A DNA stretch of 64,000 nucleotides from DASWOJ01 sp964250755. Its GTDB lineage: Bacteria; Pseudomonadota; Alphaproteobacteria; Acetobacterales; Acetobacteraceae. Positions within the stretch are counted from its first letter, which is position 1. Each line of letters starts with the position of its first letter. The position numbers were made by a program, and so were the translations under genes. Under the pieces are notes generated by a model. The model was not told the DNA's origin, did not search any database, and saw nothing but the letters and a program-made list of their open reading frames with translations. Below, piece after piece: positions 25,285 through 34,413 of this stretch. The stretch is taken from the NCBI GenBank assembly GCA_964250755.1, contig CAXUHB010000016.1:13189-77188 (forward strand), given 5' to 3'.

Positions 25285-27071
25285 TGCCGCACGGGACGCG
25301 TCCGCCCCTCCGGTTCCCTCCCCGGACTGCTTGCTGGGCCGCATCCTGGGCCGTGCTGGCCTGCGGCGGCGCGGCGGCGCCGGCCTGGGGGCAGGCAGGG
25401 GGCGGCACCGGCGCACCCGGCGTCGCGCTGGATGCCACCCGCGTCGGCGACTTGCGCGCCACGCTGGACTCCTTGCGGCCCAACGCGCCGCCGCGCTCCA
25501 TCGGGCCGAACTGGCAGGTCAACGGCGGACTCGGCGTGGATGTCGGTGTCACCGACAACGCCTTGCGGGTGAACAGCCCGCGCCGGGCCGACGTGTTCAC
25601 GCTGATCACGCCCAGCATCGCGGTGTCGGCGGACACCGCGCACATCCAGGCCAATGCCTCCTACGCGCCGAGCATCAGCATCTACGCGAACAACGGCAGG
25701 CAGAGCCAGGTGAGCCAATCCGGGCAGGCCGGCGCGCTGATCACCTTCGTGCCGGACACGCTGTTCCTGGACCTGCGCGGCAGCATCTCGGAAAGCTCGC
25801 TGGCCGGCGGTTTCGGGACATCGGATGGCCGCGGCTACAACGGCGACGGTACGGTCACCAGCATCTCGCTCAGCGCGACGCCCTACGCGCAGCACCGGTT
25901 CGGCGGTTGGGGCACCGGGCTGATCAGCTACTCGATCGCGCAGACGCTCCAGGACACCCCGTCCGGCAACGTCCTGTTCGCCACCAACCCCAACGCCAAC
26001 CCCGGCCTCAACGGCGCCTTCGGCAACCAGCCCTTCTACGGCAGCACCGGGGACCTGACGACCCAGCGGGAGCGCGCCTCGTTCACGACCGGGGAGAACT
26101 TCGGGCGGATCAACAACCTCAGCGTCGTGTCGGCGACGCAGTACAACGGCTCCGGCACCTACCGGGGCGCTTACCGGAACGAGGTGTCCACCACCACCGG
26201 CTACGCCGTGACCCGGACCGTCACAGTGCTGGGCACCATCGGCTACCAGGACCTGCACTACGGGGGCATTCCTCCCTTCAACGTGAACCAAGGGCTGTGG
26301 AGCGTCGGCGGCCGCTACGCGCCGAACCCGAATCTGACGGCGACCCTGACCTATGGCCGGCGCGACGGCATCACCGACTTCGCCGCCGACGCCTCCTGGT
26401 TCCCCACCGCCCGCACCGCCCTGTTCGTGCGCTACAGCACGGGCCTGACAAGCGACTCCGAAGAGTTTCAGAACGTCTTGGCGACCACCAACGTCGGACC
26501 GAACGGGCTGCTGACCGACCGCGTCACCGGCGCGCCGGTCAGCGGCGGCAGCGGCTTCTTCGGTACGCAGAACGGCGTGTTCGAACTGCGGCGCGCATCG
26601 CTGACGGGCCTGCTGACCCTGAACCGCGATTCGTTCAGCGCCACAATCTCGAACGAGCGGCGCACGTCCGTGAGCGGCGCGCTATCCAACACGGGCACCA
26701 CCCTCGTGCCGGCGGGCACCAGCACCACGGGGACGTTCGGCACCGTGTCCTGGGGGCACCAGCTCTCCGACCGGCTGAGCAGCTCGGTCAGCGCGTCCTA
26801 CGGCGTGAACGACAACGGCGCCGCGCTGGGCCTGGGGTCCGGGTCCGGGTCGCAGACCTCCTTCTCCGGCCAGGCCGCCCTGTCCTACATCTTCACGCCG
26901 ACGCTGACGGGGCGGGTGGTATATTCGCACACCAGCGTGTCCGGGGGAGCCACAAACGCCGTGGGCGCCAACGCCTTCAGTTCGTTCAACGGCTTCGGCA
27001 ACGGCTTTGGGGGGCAATCCGGCAACTACGACGAGAACGCGCTGCTGGCCGGCCTGCGCAAGAGCTTCTAG
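25284..27071 (+). CDS. XrtA/PEP-CTERM-associated outer-membrane beta-barrel protein
   Basis: 595 residues starting at GTG 25284, one base inside the kinase stop (TAGTG). The signal peptide reads AASWAVLACGGAAAPAWGQA. The mature chain is a run of alternating amphipathic strands (TLITPSIAVSADTAHIQANA, TATLTYGRRDG, SVSASYGVND). It ends in phenylalanine (LLAGLRKSF), the outer-membrane barrel signal. Size, composition and location match the TIGR03016 family found only in exosortase A gene clusters. Its exact job is unknown; a role in polysaccharide or PEP-CTERM protein passage through the outer membrane is inferred. Confidence 0.88.
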   Translation: MPHGTRPPLRFPPRTACWAASWAVLACGGAAAPAWGQAGGGTGAPGVALDATRVGDLRATLDSLRPNAPPRSIGPNWQVNGGLGVDVGVTDNALRVNSPRRADVFTLITPSIAVSADTAHIQANASYAPSISIYANNGRQSQVSQSGQAGALITFVPDTLFLDLRGSISESSLAGGFGTSDGRGYNGDGTVTSISLSATPYAQHRFGGWGTGLISYSIAQTLQDTPSGNVLFATNPNANPGLNGAFGNQPFYGSTGDLTTQRERASFTTGENFGRINNLSVVSATQYNGSGTYRGAYRNEVSTTTGYAVTRTVTVLGTIGYQDLHYGGIPPFNVNQGLWSVGGRYAPNPNLTATLTYGRRDGITDFAADASWFPTARTALFVRYSTGLTSDSEEFQNVLATTNVGPNGLLTDRVTGAPVSGGSGFFGTQNGVFELRRASLTGLLTLNRDSFSATISNERRTSVSGALSNTGTTLVPAGTSTTGTFGTVSWGHQLSDRLSSSVSASYGVNDNGAALGLGSGSGSQTSFSGQAALSYIFTPTLTGRVVYSHTSVSGGATNAVGANAFSSFNGFGNGFGGQSGNYDENALLAGLRKSF

Positions 27072-27082
27072 AAGCCGCACCC

Positions 27083-28099
27083 ATGTACGAGTCCTTCTAC
27101 CACCTGACGGCGATGCCGTTCCAACTGACCCCGGACAGCCGGTTCTTCTTCGGCAGCAAGGGCCACAGCCGCGCCATCGCCCACCTGAACTACGGCTTGG
27201 CGCAGAACGAGGGCTTCATCGTCATCACCGGAGAAGTCGGCGCCGGCAAAACCACGCTGGTGGAGTGGCTGCGCTCCCAGATGGACCCGGCGGCCTTCAC
27301 CATCGCCCGCGTCAGCACCACCCAGGTGTCGGAGAACGACCTGTTCCGCCTCGCGATGGCCGGCTTCGGCCTGCACGACGAGGGCACGGGAAAGGCCGGG
27401 CTGCTGCAGCGGTTCGAGGGGGTGCTGCGCGCCCACCAGGCCGCCGGGCGACGGTGCCTGCTGGTGGTGGACGAGGCGCAGAACCTCTCGTTCCCCGCGC
27501 TGGAGGAGTTGCGGATGCTGTCCAACATCACCGTGGACGGGCGCACCAGCCTGCAGACGATCCTGCTGGGCCAGCCGCAGTTCCGCCGCCTGCTGGCCAG
27601 CCCCAACATGGACCAGCTCCGCCAGCGCGTGCTGACCAGCTACCACCTGGGGCCGCTGAGCCAAGCCGAGACCCGCTCCTACATCGAGCACCGGCTGCAC
27701 GCCGTGGGCTGGAGTGACGACCCAGAGTGGACCGACGACGCCTTCGCGGCCGTCTTCGTCCACACCGGCGGCATCCCCCGGCGGATCAATCGCCTGTGCT
27801 CGCGCGTGCTTCTGTACGGCGCGCTGGAGCAGACGCACCGGATCACCGCCGCCGTCGTGGATGCAACGGCTCAGGAACTCTCCCTGGACCTGGAGGGAGC
27901 CGACGCCGCGCCGGGGATGCCGCCCGGGCAGGACGCCCCGCAGCACGTGAACGGCGTGGGGGAGCCAGACGCCGCGCCCAGCCCCGGCGGCGCGGGAGCG
28001 GATGCCCTGCAGGAGCGGGTGGCGGCGCTGGAGCGGAAGATGACCGAGCGCGACCAGGTGTTCCGCCGCCTGTCGCAGATGCTTGGCTTCGACGCTTGA
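27083..28099 (+). CDS. XrtA-associated AAA ATPase (ExeA-like)
   Basis: 338-residue ATPase. It begins MYESFYHLTAMPFQLTPD, typical of the ExeA/TIGR03015 family. Walker A is GEVGAGKTT (about residue 50), Walker B is LLVVDEAQNL (about 126), and the sensor region reads LLGQPQFRRLL then FVHTGGIPRRINRLC. After residue 275 there is a Pro/Ala-rich spacer and a coiled coil (ALQERVAALERKMTERDQVFRRLSQML). The ATG at 27083 is chosen over the longer open frame because the family begins there. TGATG couples it to the deacetylase gene. Confidence 0.93.
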   Translation: MYESFYHLTAMPFQLTPDSRFFFGSKGHSRAIAHLNYGLAQNEGFIVITGEVGAGKTTLVEWLRSQMDPAAFTIARVSTTQVSENDLFRLAMAGFGLHDEGTGKAGLLQRFEGVLRAHQAAGRRCLLVVDEAQNLSFPALEELRMLSNITVDGRTSLQTILLGQPQFRRLLASPNMDQLRQRVLTSYHLGPLSQAETRSYIEHRLHAVGWSDDPEWTDDAFAAVFVHTGGIPRRINRLCSRVLLYGALEQTHRITAAVVDATAQELSLDLEGADAAPGMPPGQDAPQHVNGVGEPDAAPSPGGAGADALQERVAALERKMTERDQVFRRLSQMLGFDA

Positions 28100-28995
28100 T
28101 GCAGCCAACGCCGCCGCAGCCGCCAGCGTCCGCAAGGCAGGCGCAGGTGAACGCGATGACCGTGGACGTGGAGGACTACTTCCAGGTTCAGGCGTTCGCG
28201 GGAGTCATAGACCGGGCCGGCTGGGACGCGCTGCCGTGCCGGGTGGAGGCGAACACCGACCGAATCCTGACCGCGTTCAGCCGGGCCGGCGTGCGCGGCA
28301 CCTTCTTCACCTTGGGCTGGATCGCCGATCGCCACCCTACCGTCGTCCGCGCCATCGTAGCTGCAGGCCATGAGCTGGCCAGCCACGGCTACGGCCACGC
28401 CCGGGCGGACGAGCAGACGCCCGAGGCGTTCCGGGAGGACGTGCGTCGGGCCAAGGGCGTGCTGGAAGACCTGGGCGGCGTCCCCGTCGTGGGCTACCGG
28501 GCGCCGACCTTCTCCATCGGGCCGCGCAACCCCTGGGCCTTTGACGTGCTTGCGGAGACCGGGCACCGCTACAGCAGCAGCATCTACCCGGTGCGTCACG
28601 ACTTGTACGGCGTGCCGGACGCGCCGCGCTTCCCCTACCGCCCGGCTGCCGGACCGCTGCTGGAAATCCCAATGACCACCGTGCGCCTGGGTGGCCGCAA
28701 TCTGCCCTGCGCGGGCGGCGGCTACTTCCGGCTGATGCCGTATCCCCTATACCGGACGCTGCTGCGGCGCTTCCACCGGGAGGAGCAGGCGCCGTCGGTG
28801 TTCTACTTCCATCCCTGGGAGGTGGATCCGGGCCAACCCCGGGTATCCGCGGCCAGCCGCATGGCGCGGTTCCGCCACTACGTGAACATCGCGGCCATGC
28901 CGGGCCGCCTGGAGCGGCTGCTGCGGGACTTCGCCTGGGACCGCATGGACCGCGCCTTCGCCCCCGCGCTCGCCTCCATGCCCGCGTCGGCCTAG
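28099..28995 (+). CDS. XrtA-associated polysaccharide deacetylase
   Basis: 298 residues, NodB-type deacetylase fold. It starts NAMTVDVEDYFQVQAF, the signature of the TIGR03006/DUF3473 group, with the catalytic Asp pair in TVDVEDY. Metal-binding histidines lie in HELASHGYGHA, and VGYRAPTFS and FYFHPWEVDPGQPR complete the active site. It would remove N-acetyl groups from exopolysaccharide. The ATG overlaps the ATPase stop by one base, and the FemAB gene starts 2 bases after it, so the genes form one operon. Confidence 0.94.
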   Translation: MQPTPPQPPASARQAQVNAMTVDVEDYFQVQAFAGVIDRAGWDALPCRVEANTDRILTAFSRAGVRGTFFTLGWIADRHPTVVRAIVAAGHELASHGYGHARADEQTPEAFREDVRRAKGVLEDLGGVPVVGYRAPTFSIGPRNPWAFDVLAETGHRYSSSIYPVRHDLYGVPDAPRFPYRPAAGPLLEIPMTTVRLGGRNLPCAGGGYFRLMPYPLYRTLLRRFHREEQAPSVFYFHPWEVDPGQPRVSAASRMARFRHYVNIAAMPGRLERLLRDFAWDRMDRAFAPALASMPASA

Positions 28996-28997
28996 CG

Positions 28998-30056
28998 GTG
29001 GGCGTCAAGGTCCGCTTGCTGGACGACGCCGCGCGTCCGGCCTGGGACGCCTTTGCGGCGTCGCAGGCGCACGGCACCTTCTTCCACCGTGCCGCCTGGG
29101 CCGGCGTGTTCCGGGATGCCTTCGGCCACGCGCCGCATTATGCGATGGCCGAGCAGGATGGCGCCGTCGTTGGCGTGCTGCCCCTGGTCCACGTCAAGAC
29201 CCGGCTGTTCGGCAACAGCCTGATGTCCAGCCCGTTCTGCGTCTATGGCGGGCCGCTCGCTGCAAGCCGGGAAGCCTCGCTGGCGCTGGAGGCGCACACC
29301 GCCGCGCTCATGGCGGAGTCCGGCGCGGCCTCTGCCGAGTATCGCCTGCTGCATCCGCTGCCGGAGGGCTGGCTGACGGAGGCGGATTGGCAGACGCGCG
29401 GCGACCTTTATGTCACCTTCCGGCGGGAGATCGCCGGGGACGACGACGCCAACATGAAGGCGATCCCACGCAAGCAGCGCGCGGTGGTCCGCAAGGGGAT
29501 CGAGCGCGGGCTGTCCAGCACCGTCCGCACCGATGCGTCCGGGGTGGACGCGCTGCACGCCATCTACGCCGAGAGCGTGCGCAACCTGGGCACCCCCGTG
29601 TTCAGCCGCCGCTATTTCCGCCTGCTGGCGGAAGTGTTCCGCGGCAGCATGGACGTGGTGACCATAAGCGACGGCGGCACGCCGGTCAGCGCGGTGATGA
29701 ACTTCTACGACCGGGACGAGGTGCTGCCCTACTATGGCGGTGGCACCGCGGCGGCGCGCGGCTGCCACGCCAACGACTTCATGTACTGGGAGGTCATGCG
29801 CCGCGCAGCGGCGCGGGGCGTGCGGCTGTTCGACTTCGGGCGCAGCAAGGCCGGGACCGGCGCCTATGCATTCAAGAAGAATTGGGGATTCGTCCCGGCG
29901 CCGTTGGGCTACCGCTACCGCCTGCGGCCCGGCGCCGCCTTGCCGGACCACAACCCGCTCAATCCCAAGTATCGCCTGTTCATCGCGGCCTGGAAGCGCC
30001 TGCCCCTGCCCGTCGCGAACCTGATCGGCCCGCATGTCGTCCGTGGCATCGGCTGA
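28998..30056 (+). CDS. XrtA-associated FemAB-like acyltransferase
   Basis: 352-residue member of the GNAT-related FemAB superfamily (TIGR03019 in exosortase loci). Motifs are GTFFHRAAWAGVF near the N-terminus, KAIPRKQRAVVRKGIERGL, RYFRLLAEVF and YYGGGTAAARGCHANDFMYWE, then FDFGRSKAGTGAYAFKKNWGF. Related proteins add amino acids from aminoacyl-tRNA to peptidoglycan; here a peptidyl or polysaccharide substrate is unknown. It starts with GTG at 28998, 2 bases after the deacetylase stop. Confidence 0.92.
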   Translation: MGVKVRLLDDAARPAWDAFAASQAHGTFFHRAAWAGVFRDAFGHAPHYAMAEQDGAVVGVLPLVHVKTRLFGNSLMSSPFCVYGGPLAASREASLALEAHTAALMAESGAASAEYRLLHPLPEGWLTEADWQTRGDLYVTFRREIAGDDDANMKAIPRKQRAVVRKGIERGLSSTVRTDASGVDALHAIYAESVRNLGTPVFSRRYFRLLAEVFRGSMDVVTISDGGTPVSAVMNFYDRDEVLPYYGGGTAAARGCHANDFMYWEVMRRAAARGVRLFDFGRSKAGTGAYAFKKNWGFVPAPLGYRYRLRPGAALPDHNPLNPKYRLFIAAWKRLPLPVANLIGPHVVRGIG

Positions 30057-30146
30057 CCCCGAGTTGATGCACCACGCCGGCGGGTCCGCGTTGCCGGGCG
30101 CGTTCTGCGCTGCCGCTCCTCCTCGGCCCGTGTTATAGGGCCGTCC

Positions 30147-31661
30147 ATGTCCGCAACGACCCAGGCTGCCGCGCGTCCGATGCTGCTTGCGCCCGCCGCC
30201 GTCGCAGCGCTGGCCGTGGGCACCGCAGTGTTGGCCTTGCTGTTCCTGCCGGAGTGCCAGGCCGCGGTCGGGGTGTGGCTGGCGTCCACGGCTTACGGGC
30301 ATTGCTTCCTGGTGCTGCCGATGGCGCTCTACCTCGCCTGGGACCGCCGGGCCGCGCTGGCGGGCATCCCGGCGCAGCCCACCCTGGCCTACGCCGCGCT
30401 TGCTGCGCCCATCGCGGCAGCCTGGTTCGCGGCGGAACGGCTCGGCATCATGGAGGGCCGGCAGCTCGCGGCGGTCGGGGCGCTGGAACTGCTGTTCCTG
30501 TCCGTGCTGGGGCGCCGGCTGTTCACCGCGTTGTCCGGGCCGCTGCTCTACTTGGTGTTCATGGTGCCGTTCGGGGCGTTCGTCACGCCGGCGCTGCAGC
30601 ACTTCACCGCCGGGTTCATCCGGGTTGGGCTGCATGTGCTGGGCATTCCCGCCTACATAACGGATCTAACCATCGAGATTTCGGCGGGCACCTTCTATGT
30701 CGCCGAGGCCTGCGCGGGCCTTCGGTTCCTGATCGCCGCAGTGGCGTTTGGGGTGTTCTATGCGCTGCTGAACTACCGCAGCCCCGGACGGCGGGTCGCC
30801 TTCATTGCCGCGTCGGTCGTCGTGCCGATCCTGGCCAACGGGCTGCGCGCCCTGGGCATCGTCGTGCTAGGCAACGTGCTGGGCAGCGCGGAGGCTGCAG
30901 CGGCGGACCACATCATTTACGGCTGGGGCTTCTTCTCCGTCGTCATGCTGCTGCTGGTCGCGGCGGGGATGCCGTGGCGGCAGGCGCCCGCCCCGGCGCA
31001 GGCGGCGCGTGCCGTGCTGCCGCCGCGGATCAGCCCATTGTGGCCGGCTGCCGCGGTATGCGGACTGGCCGCCATCGGGCCGGCTGGCGCGGCCGTGCTG
31101 AACCGGCGCGTCCAGCCGCCGCGCCTAGTTGCCGCGCCCGCGCTGGCGGCACCGGAAGGGTGCGTCTCCGGGGTGGCTCAACCTACTGCACGGGGTGCTG
31201 CGGTGTTGCGCTTCCAGTGCGGCGACCGCGTCCTGGTCGCCACCTTGGCCGCGCTGCCTCGTCATGCCCCGCCGGACTCGCTGCAGCGCGAGCGGGCGCG
31301 CCTGACCGTGACGCCCGGGGCGGAAGACACCACGACCGCCGTCCTGTCCGGGACACGCTCCGGCAACGGGGAGTGGTCGCTGGTGGAGAGCCGCGACCCC
31401 GACAGCATGGCCGCCGTCGCCGCCTGGGTGGACGGCCAGCCGGCGCGGGGGGGGATCGCAGGCCGGCTGCAACTGGCGCGGGACAGCATGACCGGCCCTT
31501 CCCACGTCCCGTTGCTGATGACGGTCGCCGTGGAAGGCGCTGGACGCCTGCTGGCCCCAGAGCGCGCCAGGATCCGCGACCTGATCGAGCGGTTCGTGAA
31601 CGCGCAGGCTGACCTGACCCAAGCCGTGGCAGCGGCGACCCGGGTGGGCGACCCCGACTAA
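30147..31661 (+). CDS. xrtA: exosortase A with C-terminal EpsI-like domain
   Basis: 504-residue membrane transpeptidase that would cut PEP-CTERM sorting signals. About eight hydrophobic helices span residues 14-275. The catalytic triad is visible: Cys189 in EACAGLRFL, Arg234 in NGLRALGIV and His255 in DHIIYGWGFF. The region from 300 on is extracytoplasmic and resembles the EpsI domain commonly fused to exosortase A. It contains two cysteines (GCVSGV, FQCGD) and the motif WSLVESRDPDS. It is the last gene of the plus-strand arm, 90 bases after the FemAB gene, with GTTATAGG as a possible separate -10 box. Confidence 0.94.
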   Translation: MSATTQAAARPMLLAPAAVAALAVGTAVLALLFLPECQAAVGVWLASTAYGHCFLVLPMALYLAWDRRAALAGIPAQPTLAYAALAAPIAAAWFAAERLGIMEGRQLAAVGALELLFLSVLGRRLFTALSGPLLYLVFMVPFGAFVTPALQHFTAGFIRVGLHVLGIPAYITDLTIEISAGTFYVAEACAGLRFLIAAVAFGVFYALLNYRSPGRRVAFIAASVVVPILANGLRALGIVVLGNVLGSAEAAAADHIIYGWGFFSVVMLLLVAAGMPWRQAPAPAQAARAVLPPRISPLWPAAAVCGLAAIGPAGAAVLNRRVQPPRLVAAPALAAPEGCVSGVAQPTARGAAVLRFQCGDRVLVATLAALPRHAPPDSLQRERARLTVTPGAEDTTTAVLSGTRSGNGEWSLVESRDPDSMAAVAAWVDGQPARGGIAGRLQLARDSMTGPSHVPLLMTVAVEGAGRLLAPERARIRDLIERFVNAQADLTQAVAAATRVGDPD

Positions 31662-31685
31662 GGCCAGCCGACCCACGCGCTGGCC
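31662..31685. terminator. hairpin directly after xrtA
   Basis: GGCCAGC (31662-31668) pairs with GCTGGCC (31679-31685) across a 10-base loop immediately after the xrtA stop. No T-tract follows. It marks the probable end of the exosortase operon in the 207-base convergent gap with paaK; nothing else was seen there. Confidence 0.45.
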
Positions 31686-31868
31686 GGGTCATCCGCCCCT
31701 GCAGCGGGCCCCCCCGCGCTCCGGACGCCGTTGGCGCATGTCAGCCGGCATGGCGCCCGCCCATTGCGCCCCGGCATTTCGCTGCAAAGCGGCTTGCAGC
31801 GCCGGACGGCGAAGCAGGTGCGCCTGCTGCGCGGAGCGATGCATGGTGCGGCAGGCTGGGGCCGCCTG

Positions 31869-33173
31869 CTACCCTTTCGGGCGCCTGTCCACGACGCGGC
31901 GGGCCTTGCCCAGGCTCCGCTCGATCCCACCGGGAGGCAGCACCTCCACTGTGGCCGTCACGCCAACCTGCTCCTTCACCGCCCGCGCCAGCGCTGGGCC
32001 GGCCTCCGTGCTGGCGTAGGCGTCGGGCCTGGCCTCCACCCGCACCAGCATCTGGTCCATGCGCCCGTCGCGCGTCAGTTCGATCTGGTAGTGGCCGGAC
32101 AGGTCGTCCCGCGCCAGCACCAGTTCCTCGATCTGCGTGGGAAACACGTTGACGCCGCGGACGATCATCATGTCGTCGCTACGGCCCGTCACCTTCTCCA
32201 TCCGGCGCATGGTACGGGCGGTGCCGGGCAGCAGGCGGGTCAGGTCCCGCGTGCGGTAGCGTATGACGGGGGTGGCCTCCTTGGTCAGCGACGTGAACAC
32301 CAGCTCGCCCCGCTCGCCGTCTGGCAGCACGGCGCCGGTCTCGGGGTCCACGACCTCCGGATAGAAATGGTCCTCCCAGATATGCAGGCCGTCCTTGGTC
32401 TCCACGCACTCGTTCGCGACGCCCGGCCCCATCACCTCGGACAGGCCGTAGATATCCACCGCGTGCACGTCGAACTCGCCCTCGATCTCGGCGCGCATGG
32501 CGTTGGTCCAGGGTTCCGCGCCGAAGATGCCGACGCGCAGGCTGGTGCCGCGCGGGTCGGCGCCGGAGGCGCGGAAGGCGTCCAGGATCGCCAGCATGTA
32601 GCTGGGCGTGACCATGATGATGTCGGGCTGGAAGTCCTGGATGAGCTGCACCTGCCGCTCGGTCCCGCCGCCGCCCACGGGGATGACGGCGCAGCCCAGC
32701 CGCTCCGCCCCGTAATGCGCGCCCAGGCCGCCGGTGAACAGGCCGTAGCCGTAGGCGACGTGGATGCGCATCCCCGCCCGCCCGCCGGATGCGCGGATGG
32801 AGCGCGCCATCACGTCCGCCCACACATCCAGGTCCGCCCGGGTGTAGCCGACGACGGTGGGCTTGCCGGTGGTGCCGCTGCTGGCGTGGATGCGGGCGAT
32901 GCGGTCCCGCGGGACGGCGAACATGCCGAAAGGGTAGTTGCCGCGCAGGTCCGCCTTGGTCGTGAACGGGAAACGGGCCAAGTCGGGCAGGTTCCGGAAA
33001 TCGTCGGGATGCACCCCGGCGGCGTCGAACGCCTGCCGGTAGTGCGGCACGTTGGCGTAGGCATGATGCAAGGTGGCCGCCATGCGGTTACGCTGCAGCG
33101 CCGCCAGTTCGTCGCGCGACGCCGTCTCGATCGGGTCGAGGTCGCCGGGCCGCGGACTGAGGTCAGCGAGCAT
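31869..33173 (-). CDS. paaK: phenylacetate-CoA ligase
   Basis: Activates phenylacetate to phenylacetyl-CoA with ATP, the first step of aerobic phenylacetate breakdown. It has 434 residues. The AMP-forming enzyme motifs are HASSGTTGKPTVVGYT (P-loop), GIFGAEPWT, DIYGLSEVMGPG, RYRTRDLTRLLPG and GRSDDMMIVRGVNVFPTQIE. All match the PaaK family in order and spacing. It overlaps paaI by 11 bases in a paaG-paaI-paaK operon. The ring-epoxidising paaABCDE and ring-opening paaZ genes are not in the window. Confidence 0.95.
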   Translation of the reverse strand: MLADLSPRPGDLDPIETASRDELAALQRNRMAATLHHAYANVPHYRQAFDAAGVHPDDFRNLPDLARFPFTTKADLRGNYPFGMFAVPRDRIARIHASSGTTGKPTVVGYTRADLDVWADVMARSIRASGGRAGMRIHVAYGYGLFTGGLGAHYGAERLGCAVIPVGGGGTERQVQLIQDFQPDIIMVTPSYMLAILDAFRASGADPRGTSLRVGIFGAEPWTNAMRAEIEGEFDVHAVDIYGLSEVMGPGVANECVETKDGLHIWEDHFYPEVVDPETGAVLPDGERGELVFTSLTKEATPVIRYRTRDLTRLLPGTARTMRRMEKVTGRSDDMMIVRGVNVFPTQIEELVLARDDLSGHYQIELTRDGRMDQMLVRVEARPDAYASTEAGPALARAVKEQVGVTATVEVLPPGGIERSLGKARRVVDRRPKG

Positions 33174-33594
33174 CGGCGCCCTCCAGCACCCTTGCGCCCG
33201 TCGTCCGGGAGTGCCCGCGGAACTCGGCGATGACGGCCTCCCCGCATGTCACCCGCACGTCGTAGATGCCGCCCCGTCCCTCCCGATGGCGTTCCGCGGC
33301 GTCCGCCACCAGGCGGTCGCCCGCGCGTGCCGGACGAAGGAAGCTGACGGCGCAGGAGCTGGCGACGGACGCCATGCCGTCCGTGTTGCAGGCGAACGCG
33401 AAGGCGCTGTCCGCAAGCGCGAAGATGAACCCGCCATGGCAGGTGCCATGCCCGTTCAGCATCGCGGGCGTCACCGTCATGGACATGCAAGCCGTGCCCG
33501 GCCCCACCCTGTCCAACGCCATGCCCAGCCCACGGCTGGCGGCGTCGCCGGCCCACATCCGGTCGGCGCAGGCCTGCGCCACCGCCTGGCTCAT
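33163..33594 (-). CDS. paaI: PaaI hotdog-fold thioesterase
   Basis: 143-residue acyl-CoA thioesterase. Conserved residues are in MLNGHGTCHGGFIFALADSAFAFACNT, with the catalytic aspartate in LADSAF, and in SFLRPARAGDRLVADA. In the phenylacetate pathway PaaI hydrolyses dead-end hydroxyphenylacetyl-CoA to spare CoA. The ATG at 33594 overlaps the paaG stop as ATGA, and the end overlaps paaK. Confidence 0.93.
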   Translation of the reverse strand: MSQAVAQACADRMWAGDAASRGLGMALDRVGPGTACMSMTVTPAMLNGHGTCHGGFIFALADSAFAFACNTDGMASVASSCAVSFLRPARAGDRLVADAAERHREGRGGIYDVRVTCGEAVIAEFRGHSRTTGARVLEGADAR

Positions 33595-34367
33595 GCGGGC
33601 CGTCCCGTGAAGGAAGCCGGGCGCTTCTCCAGGAAAGCCGCCACGCCCTCCAGGAAGTCGGGCGTCCGACCGGCCTCCCGCTGCAGGTCGCGCTCGGCGT
33701 CCAGTTGCGCGTCCAGGCTGTTGCCGGCGGCGCGGTTGAGGGCGTCCTTCATGCGCGCGATGGCCTGGGTCGGCTGCGTGGCGAGGTGCGCGGCCAGGCG
33801 CTCCGCCTCCGGCAGCAAATCGTCGTCGGGCACCGCGCGCCAGACTAGGCCCCAGGCGGCGGCCTGCTCGCCCGTCACCGGCTCCCCCAGCATGGCCATG
33901 CCGCGGGCGCGGGCGTCGCCGGCCAGGCGGGGCAGCATCCAGGTGCCGCCGGCGTCCGGGATCAGGCCGATTCGCACGAAGGATTGGATGAAGCGGGCGG
34001 ACTGCGCGGCCAGCACGATGTCGCAGGCCAGCGCCAGGTTCGCCCCTGCACCGGCGGCCACGCCATGCACGGCGCACACGACCGGCAGCGGGATGGCGCG
34101 CAAGCGGCGGACCAGGGGATTGAAGCTGCGCTCCAAGGTGTTGCCCAGGTCCACGCCGTCCTCGACCATGGTGAGGTCCTGCCCGGCGCAGAAGCCGCGG
34201 CCCGCGCCGTGCAGCAGGATGGCGCGGCAAGCCGGGTCGACCTCAGCCTTGGACAGCGCCGCCATCACGGCAGCTTGCAGCGGCATCGTGAAGGCGTTCA
34301 GGCGGTCTGGGCGGTTCAGCGTCAGCACATGAACGCCGGCCCGGCGCGACACCAGCAACTCGTCCAT
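33591..34367 (-). CDS. paaG: enoyl-CoA isomerase/hydratase-family protein, PaaG-like
   Basis: 258-residue crotonase-fold enzyme. The oxyanion-hole segments are GAGRGFCAGQDL and HGVAAGAGANLALACDIVLAA, followed by VRIGLIPDAGGTWMLPRL, which matches PaaG (the ring-expanding epoxyphenylacetyl-CoA isomerase) better than PaaF. The ATG at 34367 has GGTGGGA upstream and the conserved DELLVSRRAGVHVLTLNRPD start. It heads the paaG-paaI-paaK operon. Confidence 0.88.
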   Translation of the reverse strand: MDELLVSRRAGVHVLTLNRPDRLNAFTMPLQAAVMAALSKAEVDPACRAILLHGAGRGFCAGQDLTMVEDGVDLGNTLERSFNPLVRRLRAIPLPVVCAVHGVAAGAGANLALACDIVLAAQSARFIQSFVRIGLIPDAGGTWMLPRLAGDARARGMAMLGEPVTGEQAAAWGLVWRAVPDDDLLPEAERLAAHLATQPTQAIARMKDALNRAAGNSLDAQLDAERDLQREAGRTPDFLEGVAAFLEKRPASFTGRPA

Positions 34368-34413
34368 TCCCACCCCCAACGCCCCGCGCACGATGCGGGG
34401 CGGGGCGGGCGTG

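Noticed and set aside
31731..33233. 500-codon open frame opposite paaK
   Set aside because: A shadow of paaK, whose AMP-ligase motifs are complete and in order.
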